64,000 nucleotides of DNA from Haematobia irritans (lineage: Eukaryota; Arthropoda; Insecta; Diptera; Muscidae). The position numbers were made by a program, and so were the translations under genes. The stretch is from NCBI RefSeq assembly GCF_050003625.1, contig NC_134400.1, forward strand, positions 43,944,557-44,008,556, written 5' to 3'. This document shows positions 12,301-21,791 of this stretch, one piece after another (position 1 is the stretch's first letter; every line of letters begins with the position of its first letter). The notes below the pieces were generated by a model. That model was given only the letters and a program-made list of their open reading frames with translations. It made no database searches and was not told the DNA's origin.

Positions 12301-12408
12301 GCCGCAGAATATGGTTTTTTCGTTAATATGTTCGTGGCAAAATTGGCAAACAGGAGGTGGCGAGTCGACTTGGTCTTGTGGACGATTTTGGTTTATCGTA
12401 GGAGACAT
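9202..12408 (-). CDS. gag-pol: BEL/Pao Gag-protease-reverse transcriptase polyprotein
   Basis: The start is placed at ATG 12408-12406 (MSPTINQ), about 1,068 residues; the open frame extends 13 codons further upstream to 12447 but begins there with TTG, unlikely in a fly. Counting from the longer frame: a PHD-type zinc finger at 34-75 (CxxC...CxxC...HxxC...CxxC); a charged coiled coil at ~100-135; Asn/Gln-rich linkers; a DUF1759-type Gag region at ~275-430; Cys/His knuckles at ~485-545; an aspartic protease of the DUF1758 type with FLDDGSS at 618-624; and reverse transcriptase at ~885-1065 with GDVEQMF (952-958) and YVDD (1030-1033). The frame leaves the family-like sequence at about 9,260, just after GFNLR, and ends at 9202. 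It makes the capsid, the protease and the cDNA-synthesising enzyme. A programmed shift is not typical of this family, so a mutation is the simpler reading. Confidence 0.92.
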   Translation of the reverse strand: MSPTINQNRPQDQVDSPPPVCQFCHEHINEKTIFCGKCRQPYHEHCANSITPQESPWVCPLCSSKKQRSRNSSISSISSSMSLTSKQKLDLKKLEEERQLKEKRDREYLERKYSILQQIDEETTNNFQEILQENIPDQNNTPIAENTTMQEPINDLPNIISNTSIIRHTSNFNPVTSAAVHQSLLNQDNTHNSSHPFQFIPNTTSMQSTANINLNTNPQPLDGTNNQSFINPEQARGFQEYIQQQQPRRRNLTQEQLYARQTVPKELPIFSGNPEEWPLFSSTFDWSTAVCGLTDAENLIRLQRSLRGSALESVEKILIHPTCVPHAISTLKVLFGQPEKIVFSLKNKIKSLPQVNPNKMETITNFAVHVKGLLSTIEACGLTDEINNTTLMHELVSKLPPYYQLHWGTQKLYLQQNNVKANLVEFSNWIFDLGLSASTVNNESNVSSDISSNRKQRNVHIHSHTKTNKKKCIICSEECQNVPNCKKFLSADRKERWNMVNVFALCRHCLRKHSGSCYNKEKVCNVDSCQFKHHYLLHGSKTNTGNTVQWAQNRENKNNTSEREQENAIEENLQTHNNHRQNILFKVVPITIYGDNNNNISTFAFLDDGSSISLIDEGILNQLGLKGEPEQLCLKWTSNVKRMENNSQRINIRVRGGNSKEFVLEVRSVKELLLPKQSLDYKTISSRFSHLKGIPVESYNNAVPKVLIGLDNINVLTSSKSKGGKSNDPIGIKTKLGWTIYGPCENVRAQHYNFHMCDCSERDNKLHEMVKDFYRIENIGVFCSKIPSNKNDERALQLLEKYTTQREDGHYETCLLWQYDNIKLPSNYDMALKRLVCLERKLLADKVLHSTFQDIISDYINKGFISKIENSESCGNVWYLPIFPVFNKNKPGKCRIVWDAAAKYNGISLNTMLYKGPDFLSSLPAILFKFREKSVALCGDVEQMFHQVYIRNEDRQVQRFLWRNCNVEKEPDIYVMNVMIFGASCAPCISQYVKNKNASKFINKLPEASSAVIENHYVDDFLYSTDTVDQAVQIAKQVQYIQRQAGFNLRLDFKQTRCSFMSRKFFRK

Positions 12409-12600
12409 GGTTAAGGCGTACTTACGTGTGGCAGAGACTGCGATCAAAGTTGATGTGGGGTCGATGCTTAGAGGTTATGTAATCCACGTTGATGGTCAGT
12501 TGCTTGGGATATATATGGAGAGGATTAATTACAGATTTGGTTTCCAGCTGCAACAGTTTGCTCTTTAATCCTTCACTTTCAGCAAATAAGAATTTAAAAT
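12409..12600 (-). other. 5' leader of the BEL/Pao element
   Basis: Lies between the 5' LTR and the Gag ATG. It should contain the tRNA primer-binding site and packaging signals, but I could not match the bases next to the LTR to a tRNA 3' end with confidence. Confidence 0.5.
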
Positions 12601-13023
12601 TGTTCCCAAAAAAGTAGGTTCGCTATGGCCTGATTAGATTTAAAAACATTGGTTCAATTCAGTGAAATATTTATTTCGTGACTATCTTTATTGACACAAC
12701 CAAATGTTTAAATTCCTTTAATAACAAATTAAATTCATTAATTTATATTTTGTAATGGTTCACGAATTTTAATAAACTTACTTATTTGGTATCAAAACCA
12801 TAGACAAATTAAAATTTTATATATTAATACTTAGCGTGTTCTACGCGCAACCAACTTTTTAGAGAAAAAGAATAATTTTCTGTAACATAAGAATGATGTA
12901 CAAAGAGAATCGATAAATAAAATCGATAATGTATTCGATAATTATTTGATAAAAATTCGTTAGTTTTAGGGTGTGTTACCACTAGCGATGTTTTATAGTT
13001 ATGATTGAGATTTGGCGGTTACA
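12601..13023 (-). repeat. 5' LTR of the BEL/Pao element
   Basis: Same 423-bp length as 6338-6760. It should contain the promoter and poly(A) signal of the element, which is transcribed leftward. It is followed by the GTCAC target duplication at 13024-13028. Confidence 0.95.
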
Positions 13024-13028
13024 GTCAC

Positions 13029-13052
13029 CATTCTATGGTGGTGGGTATAAAA
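13029..13052 (+). repeat. Family C element, last 24 bp beyond the BEL insertion
   Basis: CATTCTATGGTGGTGGGTAT plus AAAA completes the terminal stem begun at 6320-6337 (TTATACCCCCGTCAC). The BEL target site therefore sits in the loop side of this hairpin. Confidence 0.8.
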
Positions 13053-13359
13053 AGAAATTGTGACAATATTTCCTATAGAAATTCAATTTTGACACAATTT
13101 CCATAGAAATAAATGAAATTATGGCAAAACTTCCTGTAGAAATGACACTTATTACCAACTTTCCTATAAAAATTAAATTTTGACAAAATTTCCTATAGAA
13201 ATGAAATTTTGAACAAATTTACTATAGAATTGAAATTTTGACAATATATCCCATAGAAATGAAATTTTGACACAATTTTCTATAGAAACGAAATTTTGGC
13301 CAAATTTCCTATAGAAATGAAATTTTGAACAAATTTACTATAGAAACAAAAATTTCCTA
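13053..13359 (+). repeat. 29-bp AT satellite array, middle segment
   Basis: Continuation of the 4275-4970 array after the C1 insertion, with the same CCTATAGAAATGAAATTTTG units. It is cut at the TA of a TTTCCTATAGAA unit (13358-13359) by a MITE, and resumes at 17296. Confidence 0.85.
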
Positions 13360-13473
13360 CACACAAGCAAAATTTCTGATTCAATCACAAAATTAATTGA
13401 TCCAATTCATTGAATTGATTTTTAATTTTTAATGTCTTCAATCACAGAAATGATAACATAGTATCAATTAAAA

Positions 13474-15840
13474 AACAAGTATATACGGCCGTAAGTTCGG
13501 CCAGGCCGAAGCTTGTGTACCCTCCATCATGGATTGCGTAGAAACTTCTTCTAAACACTGCCATCCACAATCGAATTACTTAAGTTGCGGTAACGCTTGC
13601 CGATAGCAAGGCATCTTAAAACCTCCTAACACCATCTTCTCAATTGTATGACAAAATTTTCTATAGAAAGAAAATTTTAACAAAATTTTCTATAGAAATA
13701 AACTTTTGACAAAATTTTCTATAGAAATAAAATCTTGGTAGATTATTTTTGGCTCGAGTGGCAACCATGATTATGAACCGAATAAAATTTGAACAAAATT
13801 TTCTATAGAAATAAAATTTTGACAAAATTTTCTATAGAAATAAATTTTTGACAATGATGAAAATTTTATTATGAACTGAATAATATTTTAACAAAATTTT
13901 CTCTAGAAATAAAATTTTGACAAAATTTTCTATAGAAATAAAATTTTGACAAAATTTTCTATAGAAAAAAATTTTGGTAGATTATTTTTGGCTCTAGTGG
14001 CAACCATGAACCGATATGGACCAATTTTTGTGTGATTGGACCAATTTTGGTATGGTTGTTAGCGACCATATACTAACACCACGTTCCTAATTTGAACCGG
14101 ATCGGATGAATTTTGCTCCTCCAAGAAGCTAAGGAGGTCAAATCTGGAGAACGCTTTATATGGGGGCTATATATAATTATGGACCGATATGGACCAATTC
14201 TGGCACGGTTGTTAAAGATCATATACTAACACCATGTTCCAAATTACAACCGGATTGGATGAAATTTGCTTCTCTTGGAGACTTCGCAAGCCAAATCTGG
14301 GGATCGTTTTATATGGGGGCTATATATAATTATGAACCGATGTGGACTAATTTTTGCATGGTTGTTAGAGACCATATACCAATATCATGTACCAAATTTC
14401 AGGCGGATCGGATGAAATTTGTTTCTCTTTGAGGCTCCGCAACCCAAATCTGGGGATTGGTTTATATGGGCGCTTTATATAATTATGGACCGATGTGGAC
14501 CAATTTTTGCATGGTTGTTAGCGACCATATACCAATACCATGTACCAAATTTCAGCCGGATCGGATGCAATTTGCTTCTCTTTGAGGCTTTGCAAGCCAA
14601 ATCTGGAGATCGGTTTATATGGGGGCTATATATAATTATGAACCGATATGAACCAATTTTTGCATGGTTGTTAGAGACCATATACCAACACCATATACCA
14701 AATTTCAGCCGGATCGGATGAAATATGCTTCTGTTAGAGGCTCCGCAAGCCAAATCTGGGGATCGGTTTATATGGGGGCTATATATAATTAAGGACCGAT
14801 ATGGACCAATTTTTGCATGGTTGTTAGAGACCATATACCAACATCATGTACCAAATTTCAGCCGGATCGGATGAAATTTGCTTCTCTTTTAGGCTCCGCA
14901 AGCCAAATCTGGGGATCGGCTTATATGGGGGCTATATACAATTATGGACCGATATGGACCAATTTTTGCATGGTTATTAGAGACCATATACCAACATCAT
15001 GTACCCAATTTCAGCCGGATCGGATGAAATTTGCTTCTCTTTTCGGCTCCGCAAGCCAAATCTGGGGATCGGTTTATATGGGGGCTATATATAATTATGG
15101 ACCGATGTGGACCAATTTTTGCATGGTTGGTAGAGACCATATACTAACAGCATGTACCAAATTTCAGCCGGATCGGATGAAATTTGCTTCTCTTAGAGCA
15201 ATCGCAAGCCAAATTTGGGGGTCCGTTTATATGGGGGCTATACGTAAAAGTGGACCCGATATGGACCAATTTTCGCATGGTTGTTAGAGACCATATACCA
15301 ACACCATGTACCAAATTTCAGCCTGATCGGATGAAATTTGCTTCTTTTAGAGCAATCGCAAGCCAAATTTGGGGGTCCGTTAATATGGGGGCTATACGTA
15401 AAAGTGGACCGATATGGACCAATTTTTGCATGGTTGTTAGAGACCATATACCAACATAATATACCAAATTTCAGCCGGATTGGATGAAATATGCTTCTGT
15501 TAGAGGCTCTACAAGCCAAATCTGAGGGTCCCTTTATATGGGGGCTATACGTAAAAGTGGACCGATATGGCCCATTTTCAATACCATCCGACCTACATCG
15601 ATAACAACTACTTGTGCCAAGTTTCAAGTCGATAGCTTGTTTCGTTCGGAAGTTAGCGTGATTTCAACAGACGGACGGACGGACGGACGGACGGACGGAC
15701 GGACATGCTTAGATCGACTCAGAATTTCACCACGACCCAGAATATATATACTTTATGGGGTCTTAGAGCAATATTTCGATGTGTTACAAACGGAATGACA
15801 AAGTTAATATACCCCCATCCTATGATGGAGGGTATAAAAA
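13474..15840 (+). mobile_element. Family A element, complete (A2)
   Basis: Head ACAAGTATATACGGCCGTAA with the perfect hairpin TTCGGCCAGGCCGAA, then TGTACCCTCCATCATGG and a conserved ~150-bp head. Next comes a 29-bp satellite block (~13645-13975), a TTTTTGGCTCTAGTGGCAACC module, and tandem 153-bp units (GATCGG starts at 14761, 14914 and 15067). The tail has a GACG microsatellite (~15668-15703), the mini-me-like core and the hairpin ending GATGGAGGGTATAAAAA. Open frames at 14160-14432, 14817-15287 and 15538-15798 are 51-codon repeats of these units. It is closely related to A12 at 58570-61160. Confidence 0.85.
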
Positions 15841-15906
15841 ATTAACTGAACGTCAATTAAAAAATTAATTGATCCAATTAAAAAATTAGTTGATACTATT
15901 AATTTT

Positions 15907-17068
15907 TATATACTCCACCATAGGATGGGGGGTATATTAACTTTGTCATTCCGTTTGTAACACATCGAAATATTGCTCTAAGACCCCATAAGGTATATAT
16001 ATTCTGGGTCGTGGTGAAATTCTGAGTCGATCTGAGCATGTCCGTCCGTCTGTTGAAATCACGCTAACTTCCGAACGAAACAAGCTATCGACTTGAAACT
16101 TGGCACAAGTACTTGTTATTGATGTAGGTCGGATGGTACTGAAAATGGGCCATATCGGTCCACTTTTACGTATAGCCCCCATATAAACGGACCCCCAAAT
16201 TTGGCTTGCGGGGACTCTAAGAGAAGCAAATTTGATCCGATTCGGCTGAAATTTGGTACAGAGTGTCAGCATATGATCTCTAACAACCATGCAAAAATTG
16301 GTACACATCGGTCTATTAATATATATAGCCCCCATATAAACCGATCCCCCGATTTGGCTTGCGGAGCCTCTAAGAGAAGCAAATTTCATCCGATCCGCCT
16401 GAAATTTGGTACATGATGTAAGTATATGGTCTCTAACAACTATGCAAAAATTGGTCCACGTCGGTTTATAATTATATATAGCCCCCATATAAACCGATCC
16501 CCAGATTTGACTTCCGGAGCCCCTTGGAAGAGCAAAATTCATCCGAAATTTGGTACGTGATGTTAGTATATTGTATCCAACAACCATGCAGGAATTGGTT
16601 CATATCAGTCCATAATTATATATAGTTCCCATATAAACCATTCCCAAGTTTTTACCTCCGGTGCCTTATGGAGAAGTAAAATTCATCCGATCTGGTTGAA
16701 ATTTTAACAAACATGCCAAAAGTTGTCCATATCAGTCCATAATCATATGTAGCCGCCATATAAACCGATCCCTAGATTTGGTTTTGGAGCCTCTTGGAGG
16801 AGCAAATTTCATCCGAGTCAGTTGAAATTTGGTACATTGTGCTAGTATATGGCCGTTAACAACCATGCCTAACTAGGTCCATATCGATCTATAGTTATAT
16901 ATAGAAGAAGGTGTTTTAAGATACCACAACCCAACCCAAGAAGTTTTAAGGTACCACAACCCAAGTAATTCGATAGTGGATGACATTCTTTCATAGAAGT
17001 TTCTACGCAATCCATGGTGGAGGGTACATAAGATTCGACCTGGCCGAACTTACGTCCGTATATACTTG
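15907..17068 (-). mobile_element. Family A element, complete but short (A3)
   Basis: Reads tail to head on the plus strand: ACTCCACCATAGGATGGGGG, microsatellite GTCCGTCCGTCTG, 153-bp units, then GGCCGAACTTACGTCCGTAT and ACTTG. It lacks the 29-bp satellite block. It lies tail to tail with A2, separated by about 66 bp of MITE sequence. The 213-codon open frame at 15946-16587 is repeat-driven. Confidence 0.8.
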
Positions 17069-17297
17069 ATAATTCTTAATGTCTTCAATCAGAGAAATGA
17101 TGGTATCAATTAAAAAATTAATTGAACGTCAATTAAAAAATTAATTGATCCAATTAAAAAATTAATTGATACTATTAATTTTTGGGTTTGATATCTGTCT
17201 CAATTAAAAAAAATTTTTGAATCAATTAAATTTTTAATTGAATATGTTTTAAAACTCAATTAAGAGTTGAATTTCCGTGAATTTTTTTTTCTGTGTA

Positions 17298-17722
17298 TAG
17301 AAATGAAATTTTGACAAAATTTCCTAGAGAAAAAAATGTTGCCCAAATTTTCAATAGAAATTAAATCTTGACCAAATTTTCAATAGAAATGAAATCTTGA
17401 CCAAATTTCCTATAGAAAAAAAATTTTGACATAATTTCCTATAGATATACAATTTTTTCAAAATTTCTTAGAAAAATTAAATTATGAAAAAATTTCCTAT
17501 AGAAATGAAATTATGACGACATTTCCTATAGGAAAGGATTTTTGACAAAATTTCGTATAGAAATAAAATGTTGACAAAGTTTCTTATAGAAATGAAATTT
17601 TGACAAAATTTCCCATAGCAAAGAAATTTTTAGAAAATTTCCTATGGAAATGAAATATTGAAGTTTTTCTGGTAACAAAAAATTGTTGCAGAATTTCCTA
17701 TAGAAATAAAATTTTGAAAAAA
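17298..17722 (+). repeat. 29-bp AT satellite array, right segment
   Basis: TAGAAATGAAATTTTGACAA-type units resume exactly at the TA target of the D5 MITE and run to about 17722. Together with 4275-4970 and 13053-13359 this was one array of about 1.4 kb. Confidence 0.85.
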
Positions 17723-17726
17723 TGTC

Positions 17727-17824
17727 CAAACTCATATGCTCCGAATAGGTTATCATGGGAACCTATACAAATGTTAACTTGCTGCGATATAGAAATAATT
17801 GGTTAATTTGCATAACGGACTTTC
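17727..17824 (+). repeat. Right copy of the ~90-bp direct repeat
   Basis: Starts CAAACTCATATG, passes TTGCTGCGATATAGAAA and ends ATAACGGACTTTCC. It is a diverged partner of 4074-4163. Confidence 0.6.
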
Positions 17825-18582
17825 CAACTACACTTTTAGATTTTTTTTTTTAATATAGCCCGATATGGCCTATTAACAAAAATTATTTAGAAATTCTTTG
17901 TATTACCATCATAAATCCTAGTAAAAATTTAACAAATGTTTAGTAATGGTTTATAACCCAATTGTGGAGCCTCTTTGTAAGGACGGATAAAAACACAAAT
18001 TACTTTAGTTTGCAAATCCTTAATGGTTGTGCAGCATTTAAGCTTAGGCGATTTGTTAAGGATATTAAGGATTATTGTAATTGCAAGCTATTTGTAAGGG
18101 CTTTAAGAAAATGGGAAAAACAACAAAATTCTTATAAAAATGATAATTTTCGACAAAACCCACTAAAGGTCAAATACAATATGGCAAAAGTCTATCGCCA
18201 AGGTGTTATCCTATTTTGGGGGATGAATTCTTAGACTACGACTTTTGCCATCAAACTCCCTTCTTTATCGATTCAGTGGAGAAAACAAGTGCAACTATGC
18301 TTCGTTCGGTCTTTTAGATTTGTATGTATTGGGGGCATTTATCCCTTGGTTCAATGCACTTTCGTTACGCTTTTCATAGCCATCTGATATTAATGGCAAA
18401 AGCAGTAATAATTTCCATTATTACTTTTCATATATCATTCGGTTTTATTTGCTGGCATTATGGTATGTGGTGGTTTTTCTATTTGATTTACCCATTCACA
18501 GATATATATAAGGGTAGAATGAATTACATTTTTGTTTTCATATAATTTTTAAAATATTTTCAATTGAAAATTTCCGATAAAA
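17825..18582. other. AT-rich stretch without a recognised gene
   Basis: Single-copy looking sequence. Open frames at 17962-18234 and 18324-18545 have no recognisable family and no repeat structure. They are compositionally unremarkable and I do not call them genes. Confidence 0.4.
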
Positions 18583-18974
18583 ACAAGTAAGGAAAGTCTA
18601 AAGTCGGGCGGGGCCGACTATATTATACCCTTCACCACTTTGTAAGTCCACATTTTCGATACCATATCATATCCGTCCAATGTGTTGGATGCTATATGAA
18701 TCCATACACATATATTCGGTATATCTGAGCAGATCTGTACAGAGTTCTGCAATATTTATAGATTTTACATTTAAGTCGGCTAATGCGCAGAGGTGGAACA
18801 CAATGTTAGTAAAAAAATATAGGAAACATTTAAATATGAACAAATTTTGGGGCAACTTCGCAAAAGTGTATTTATGATTTATCGGTCGATAGATGTGTAA
18901 TAGAGTAATAGGAAAATTTGAGTCATTTTGATAAGTTTTCGACTTGGCAGTGGCGATTTGATAAGGAAAATGTA

Positions 18975-20278
18975 AAGGGTGATTTGTTAAGAGCTTGATA
19001 ACTTTTTTTAAAAAAAAACGCATAAAATTTGCAAAATCTCATCGGTTCTTTATTTGAAACGTTAGATTGGTCCATGACATTTACTTTTTGAAGATAATTT
19101 CATTTAAATGTTGACCGCGGCTGCGTCTTAGGTGGTCCATTCGGAAAGTCCAATTTTGGGCAACTTTTTCGAGCATTTCGGCCGGAATAGCCCGAATTTC
19201 TTCGGAAATGTTGTTGTCAAAGCTGGAATAGTTGCTGGCTTATTTCTGCAGACTTTAGACTTGACGTAGCCCCACAAAAAATAGTCTAAAGGCGTCGAAT
19301 CGCATGATCTTGGTGGCCAACTTACCGGTCCATTTCTTGAGATGAATTGTTCTCCGAAGTTTTCCCCCAAAATGGACATAGAATCGCGAGCTGTGTGGCA
19401 TGTAGCGCCATCTTGTTGAAACCACATGTCAACCAAGTTCAGTTCTTCCATTTTTGGCAACAAAAAGTTTGTTAGCATCGAACGATAGCGATCGCCATTC
19501 ACCGTAACGTTGCGTCCAACAGCATCTTTGAAAAAATACGGTCCAATGATTCCACCAGCGTACAAACCACACCAAACAGTGCATTTTTCGGGATGCATGG
19601 GCAGTTCTTGAACGGCTTCTGGTTGCTCTTCACTCCAAATGCGGCAATTTTGCTTATTTACGTAGCCATTCAACCAGAAATGAGCCTCATCGCTGAACAA
19701 AATTTGTCGATAAAAAAGCGGATTTTCTGCCAACTTTTCTAGGGCCCATTCACTGAAAATTCGACGTTGTGGCAGATCGTTCGGCTTCAGTTCTTGCACG
19801 AGCTGTATTTTATACGGTTTTACACCAAGATCTTTGCGTAAAATCTTCCATGTGGTCGAATAACACAAACCCAATTGCTGCGACATTTCATTCATCGACA
19901 TTTCACGGTCTTCAGCAACACTCTCAGAAACAGACGCAATATTCTCTTCTGTACGCACTGTACGCATTCGTGTGGTTGGTTTAATGTCCAATAAAGTAAA
20001 CTGAGTGCGAAACTTGGTCACAATCGCATTAATTGTTTGCTCACTTGGTCGATTATGTAGACCATAAATCGGACGTAAAGCGCGAAACACATTTCGAACC
20101 GAACACTGATTTTGGTAATAAAATTCAATGATTTGCAAGCGTTGCTCGTTAGTAAGTCTATTCATGATGAAATGTCAAAGCATACTGAGCATCTTTCTCT
20201 TTGACACCATGTCTGAAATCCCACGTGATCTGTCAAATACTAATGCATGAAAATCCTAACCTCAAAAGAATCACCCTT
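18975..20278 (-). mobile_element. DD41D (rosa-like) mariner, 1,304 bp
   Basis: Flanked by TA on both sides (18973-18974 and 20279-20280). Ends are inverted AAGGGTGATT. It carries one transposase frame on the minus strand. A second, internally deleted copy lies at 55060-55993. Confidence 0.92.
19128..20165 (-). CDS. DD41D mariner transposase, C-terminus frameshifted
   Basis: 345 codons from ATG 20165-20163. The N-terminal half has a helix-turn-helix at ~1-60 (NEQRLQIIEFYYQNQ) and a second at ~80-110. The catalytic domain shows D159 (FSDEAHF), D252 (QQDGATCH) and D294 (TPLDYFLWG), with 41 residues between the last two. That is the spacing of the DD41D, rosa-like branch of the Tc1/mariner superfamily. 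The enzyme would cut and paste the element at TA sites. From about residue 316 the frame departs from the copy at 55232-55885: a short indel near plus-strand 19,215-19,225 changes the last ~45 residues and shortens the protein, so this copy is probably inactive. The N-terminal and catalytic parts are otherwise open. Confidence 0.88.
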   Translation of the reverse strand: MNRLTNEQRLQIIEFYYQNQCSVRNVFRALRPIYGLHNRPSEQTINAIVTKFRTQFTLLDIKPTTRMRTVRTEENIASVSESVAEDREMSMNEMSQQLGLCYSTTWKILRKDLGVKPYKIQLVQELKPNDLPQRRIFSEWALEKLAENPLFYRQILFSDEAHFWLNGYVNKQNCRIWSEEQPEAVQELPMHPEKCTVWCGLYAGGIIGPYFFKDAVGRNVTVNGDRYRSMLTNFLLPKMEELNLVDMWFQQDGATCHTARDSMSILGENFGEQFISRNGPVSWPPRSCDSTPLDYFLWGYVKSKVCRNKPATIPALTTTFPKKFGLFRPKCSKKLPKIGLSEWTT

Positions 20279-21400
20279 TAGGTATTTCGGCCAGTTTTGC
20301 CTAAATAGGAAAAACATATATATGGAATCTATATCGAAATCTGAACCGATTGCAATCAAATTCCACATGCATTGAATCTACTCCCTGTGCAAAATTTCAC
20401 GTAAATCGGATAACAACTTTGACCTCTGTGGTCATATGACGGAAAATCGGGCGAAATATATATATGGGAGCTATATCAAAATCTGAACCGATTTCAACCA
20501 AAATAAACACGCATATGCAGAACCTTAATTCTACTGCCTGTGCAAAGTTTCAAGTTCACTTCTACTCCCTCTGCAAAATTTCACGTAAATCAGAGTAACA
20601 CTTTTGCCTCTGTGGGCATATTAGTCCAAATCGGGCGAATGATATATATGGGAGCTATATCTAAATCTGAACCGACTTCAACTAAATTTTGCACAATTAA
20701 TGATACTATAAAATTTACTCTTTGTGCAAAATTTCAAGCAACTCAAGGCAAAACTCTGGCTTTTGAGGCCATATAAATCCAAATCGGACGAAAGATATAT
20801 ATGGGAGCTATATCTAAATTCGAACCGATTTTAACCAAATTAAGCACACTTTACGATACTATTAAACGTACTTGTTGTGCAAAATTTGAAGCAAATCAGG
20901 GCAAAACTCTGGCTTTTGAGGCCATATAAATCCAAATCGGACGAAAGATATATATGGGAGCTATATCTAAATCGGAACCGATTTCAACTAAATTTGGCAC
21001 AATTAACGATACTATTAAACGTACTCGTTGTGCAAAATTTGAAGCAAATCAGGGCAAAACTCTCGCTTTTGGGGCCATATAAGTCCAAATCGGACGAAAG
21101 ATATATATGGGAGCTATATATAAATCTGAACCGATTTAGCTGATATTTGGCAGTTTTTACGGGACTAAGAAAACATTCAGATGTGCAAAATTTGAAGAAC
21201 GTCGGTTCATAAATACGTGAATTATGATCAAATCGGTGATAACTATATATGGCAGCTATATCTAAATCTGAACCGATTTTTTTCCAAAATCAATAGCGAT
21301 TGCCTTCTACCTGAAGAAAGACGTTATGTCAAATTTGAGGACGATCGGACATAAACTGCGACCTGTACTTTGTGCACAAAATTACATATACAGACAGACG

Positions 21401-21432
<32 letters not shown>

Positions 21433-21575
21433 GACATCGCTAAATCAACTCAGAATTTAATTCTAAGCCTATCGGTATACTAAAAGATGGGTCTATGACA
21501 ATTATTTCTTGGCGTTACATACAAATGCACAAACTTATTATACCCTGCACCACAGTAGTGGTGAAGGGTATAATA

Positions 21576-21791
21576 ATGAACTGCTAAGACGGTTTTATTG
21601 ACGAAAGGCCAGGCTTGTCGGATGTATTCTCGAAAATTTATATAGTCTCCGTTATTATTCATCTCTCCGTCCGATATTATTATTCCTTTTCTGCTATCCA
21701 TCTATTTTAAAGTTATGTAATCGGCCATAAAAGATCCTCCCCAAATTTCCCTGAGCAAGGCCGGAAGTGGAAGATATGGCGATTTCGTTAC
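21576..21791. other. Short non-repeat spacer
   Basis: No family recognised. On the minus strand a 73-codon open frame (21480-21701) reads partly into B1 and starts MDSRKGIIISDGEMNNNGDY. It could be a relic of a coding element but I cannot assign it. Confidence 0.3.

Larger units (their letters stand above)
6338..13023 (-). mobile_element. BEL/Pao LTR retrotransposon, 6,686 bp, full length with one frameshift
   Basis: Bounded by two 423-bp LTRs in direct orientation that begin TG and end CA when read along the element. The LTRs differ at about two positions by eye. The 5-bp target duplication GTCAC is exact (6333-6337 and 13024-13028). Order on the minus strand is 5' LTR (12601-13023), leader, Gag with protease and reverse transcriptase, then RNase H and integrase in a second frame, then a G-run next to the 3' LTR (6338-6760). 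Domain content and the YVDD reverse transcriptase place it in BEL/Pao. I could not assign a tRNA primer-binding site. Near-identical LTRs imply a recent insertion, although the coding region is interrupted near 9,260. Confidence 0.95.
13360..17295 (+). mobile_element. Family D TA-target MITE (D5), split by two A elements
   Basis: Starts CACACAAGCAAAATTTCTG at 13360 and ends TTTTTTCTGTG at 17295, flanked by TA on both sides (13358-13359 and 17296-17297) inside a satellite unit, so the boundaries are precise. The body is AT-rich with many AATTAATT-type palindromes, like the intact ~570-bp copies at 29255, 29939 and 51554. A2 and A3 lie inside. A ~65-bp piece (GAACGTCAATTAAAAAATTA onward) is present twice, near 15848 and 17121, so the MITE was partly duplicated around A3. 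Confidence 0.75.
18583..21575 (+). mobile_element. Family B element, complete, with mariner insertion (B1)
   Basis: Head AACAAGTAAGGAAAGTCT with the hairpin AGTCGGGCGGGGCCGACT, then TATTATACCCTTCACCACTT. Units of GAAAGATATATATGGGAGC type run from ~20310 to 21160. A CAGA/GACG microsatellite lies at about 21391-21436, followed by an ATCAACTCAGAATTTAATTC core and the terminal stem ACCACAGTAGTGGTGAAGGG ending near 21575. A DD41D mariner sits at 18975-20278 in the TA of AAAATGTAGGTATTT; the related uninterrupted site is visible in B3 near 45050 and in B4 near 61312. Confidence 0.85.

Noticed and set aside
12583..12600. Primer-binding site of the BEL/Pao element
   Set aside because: I could not match the bases next to the 5' LTR to a tRNA 3' end, so none is annotated.
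15946..16587. 213-codon minus-strand frame
   Set aside because: Reads through family A units, microsatellite and tail; repeat-driven.
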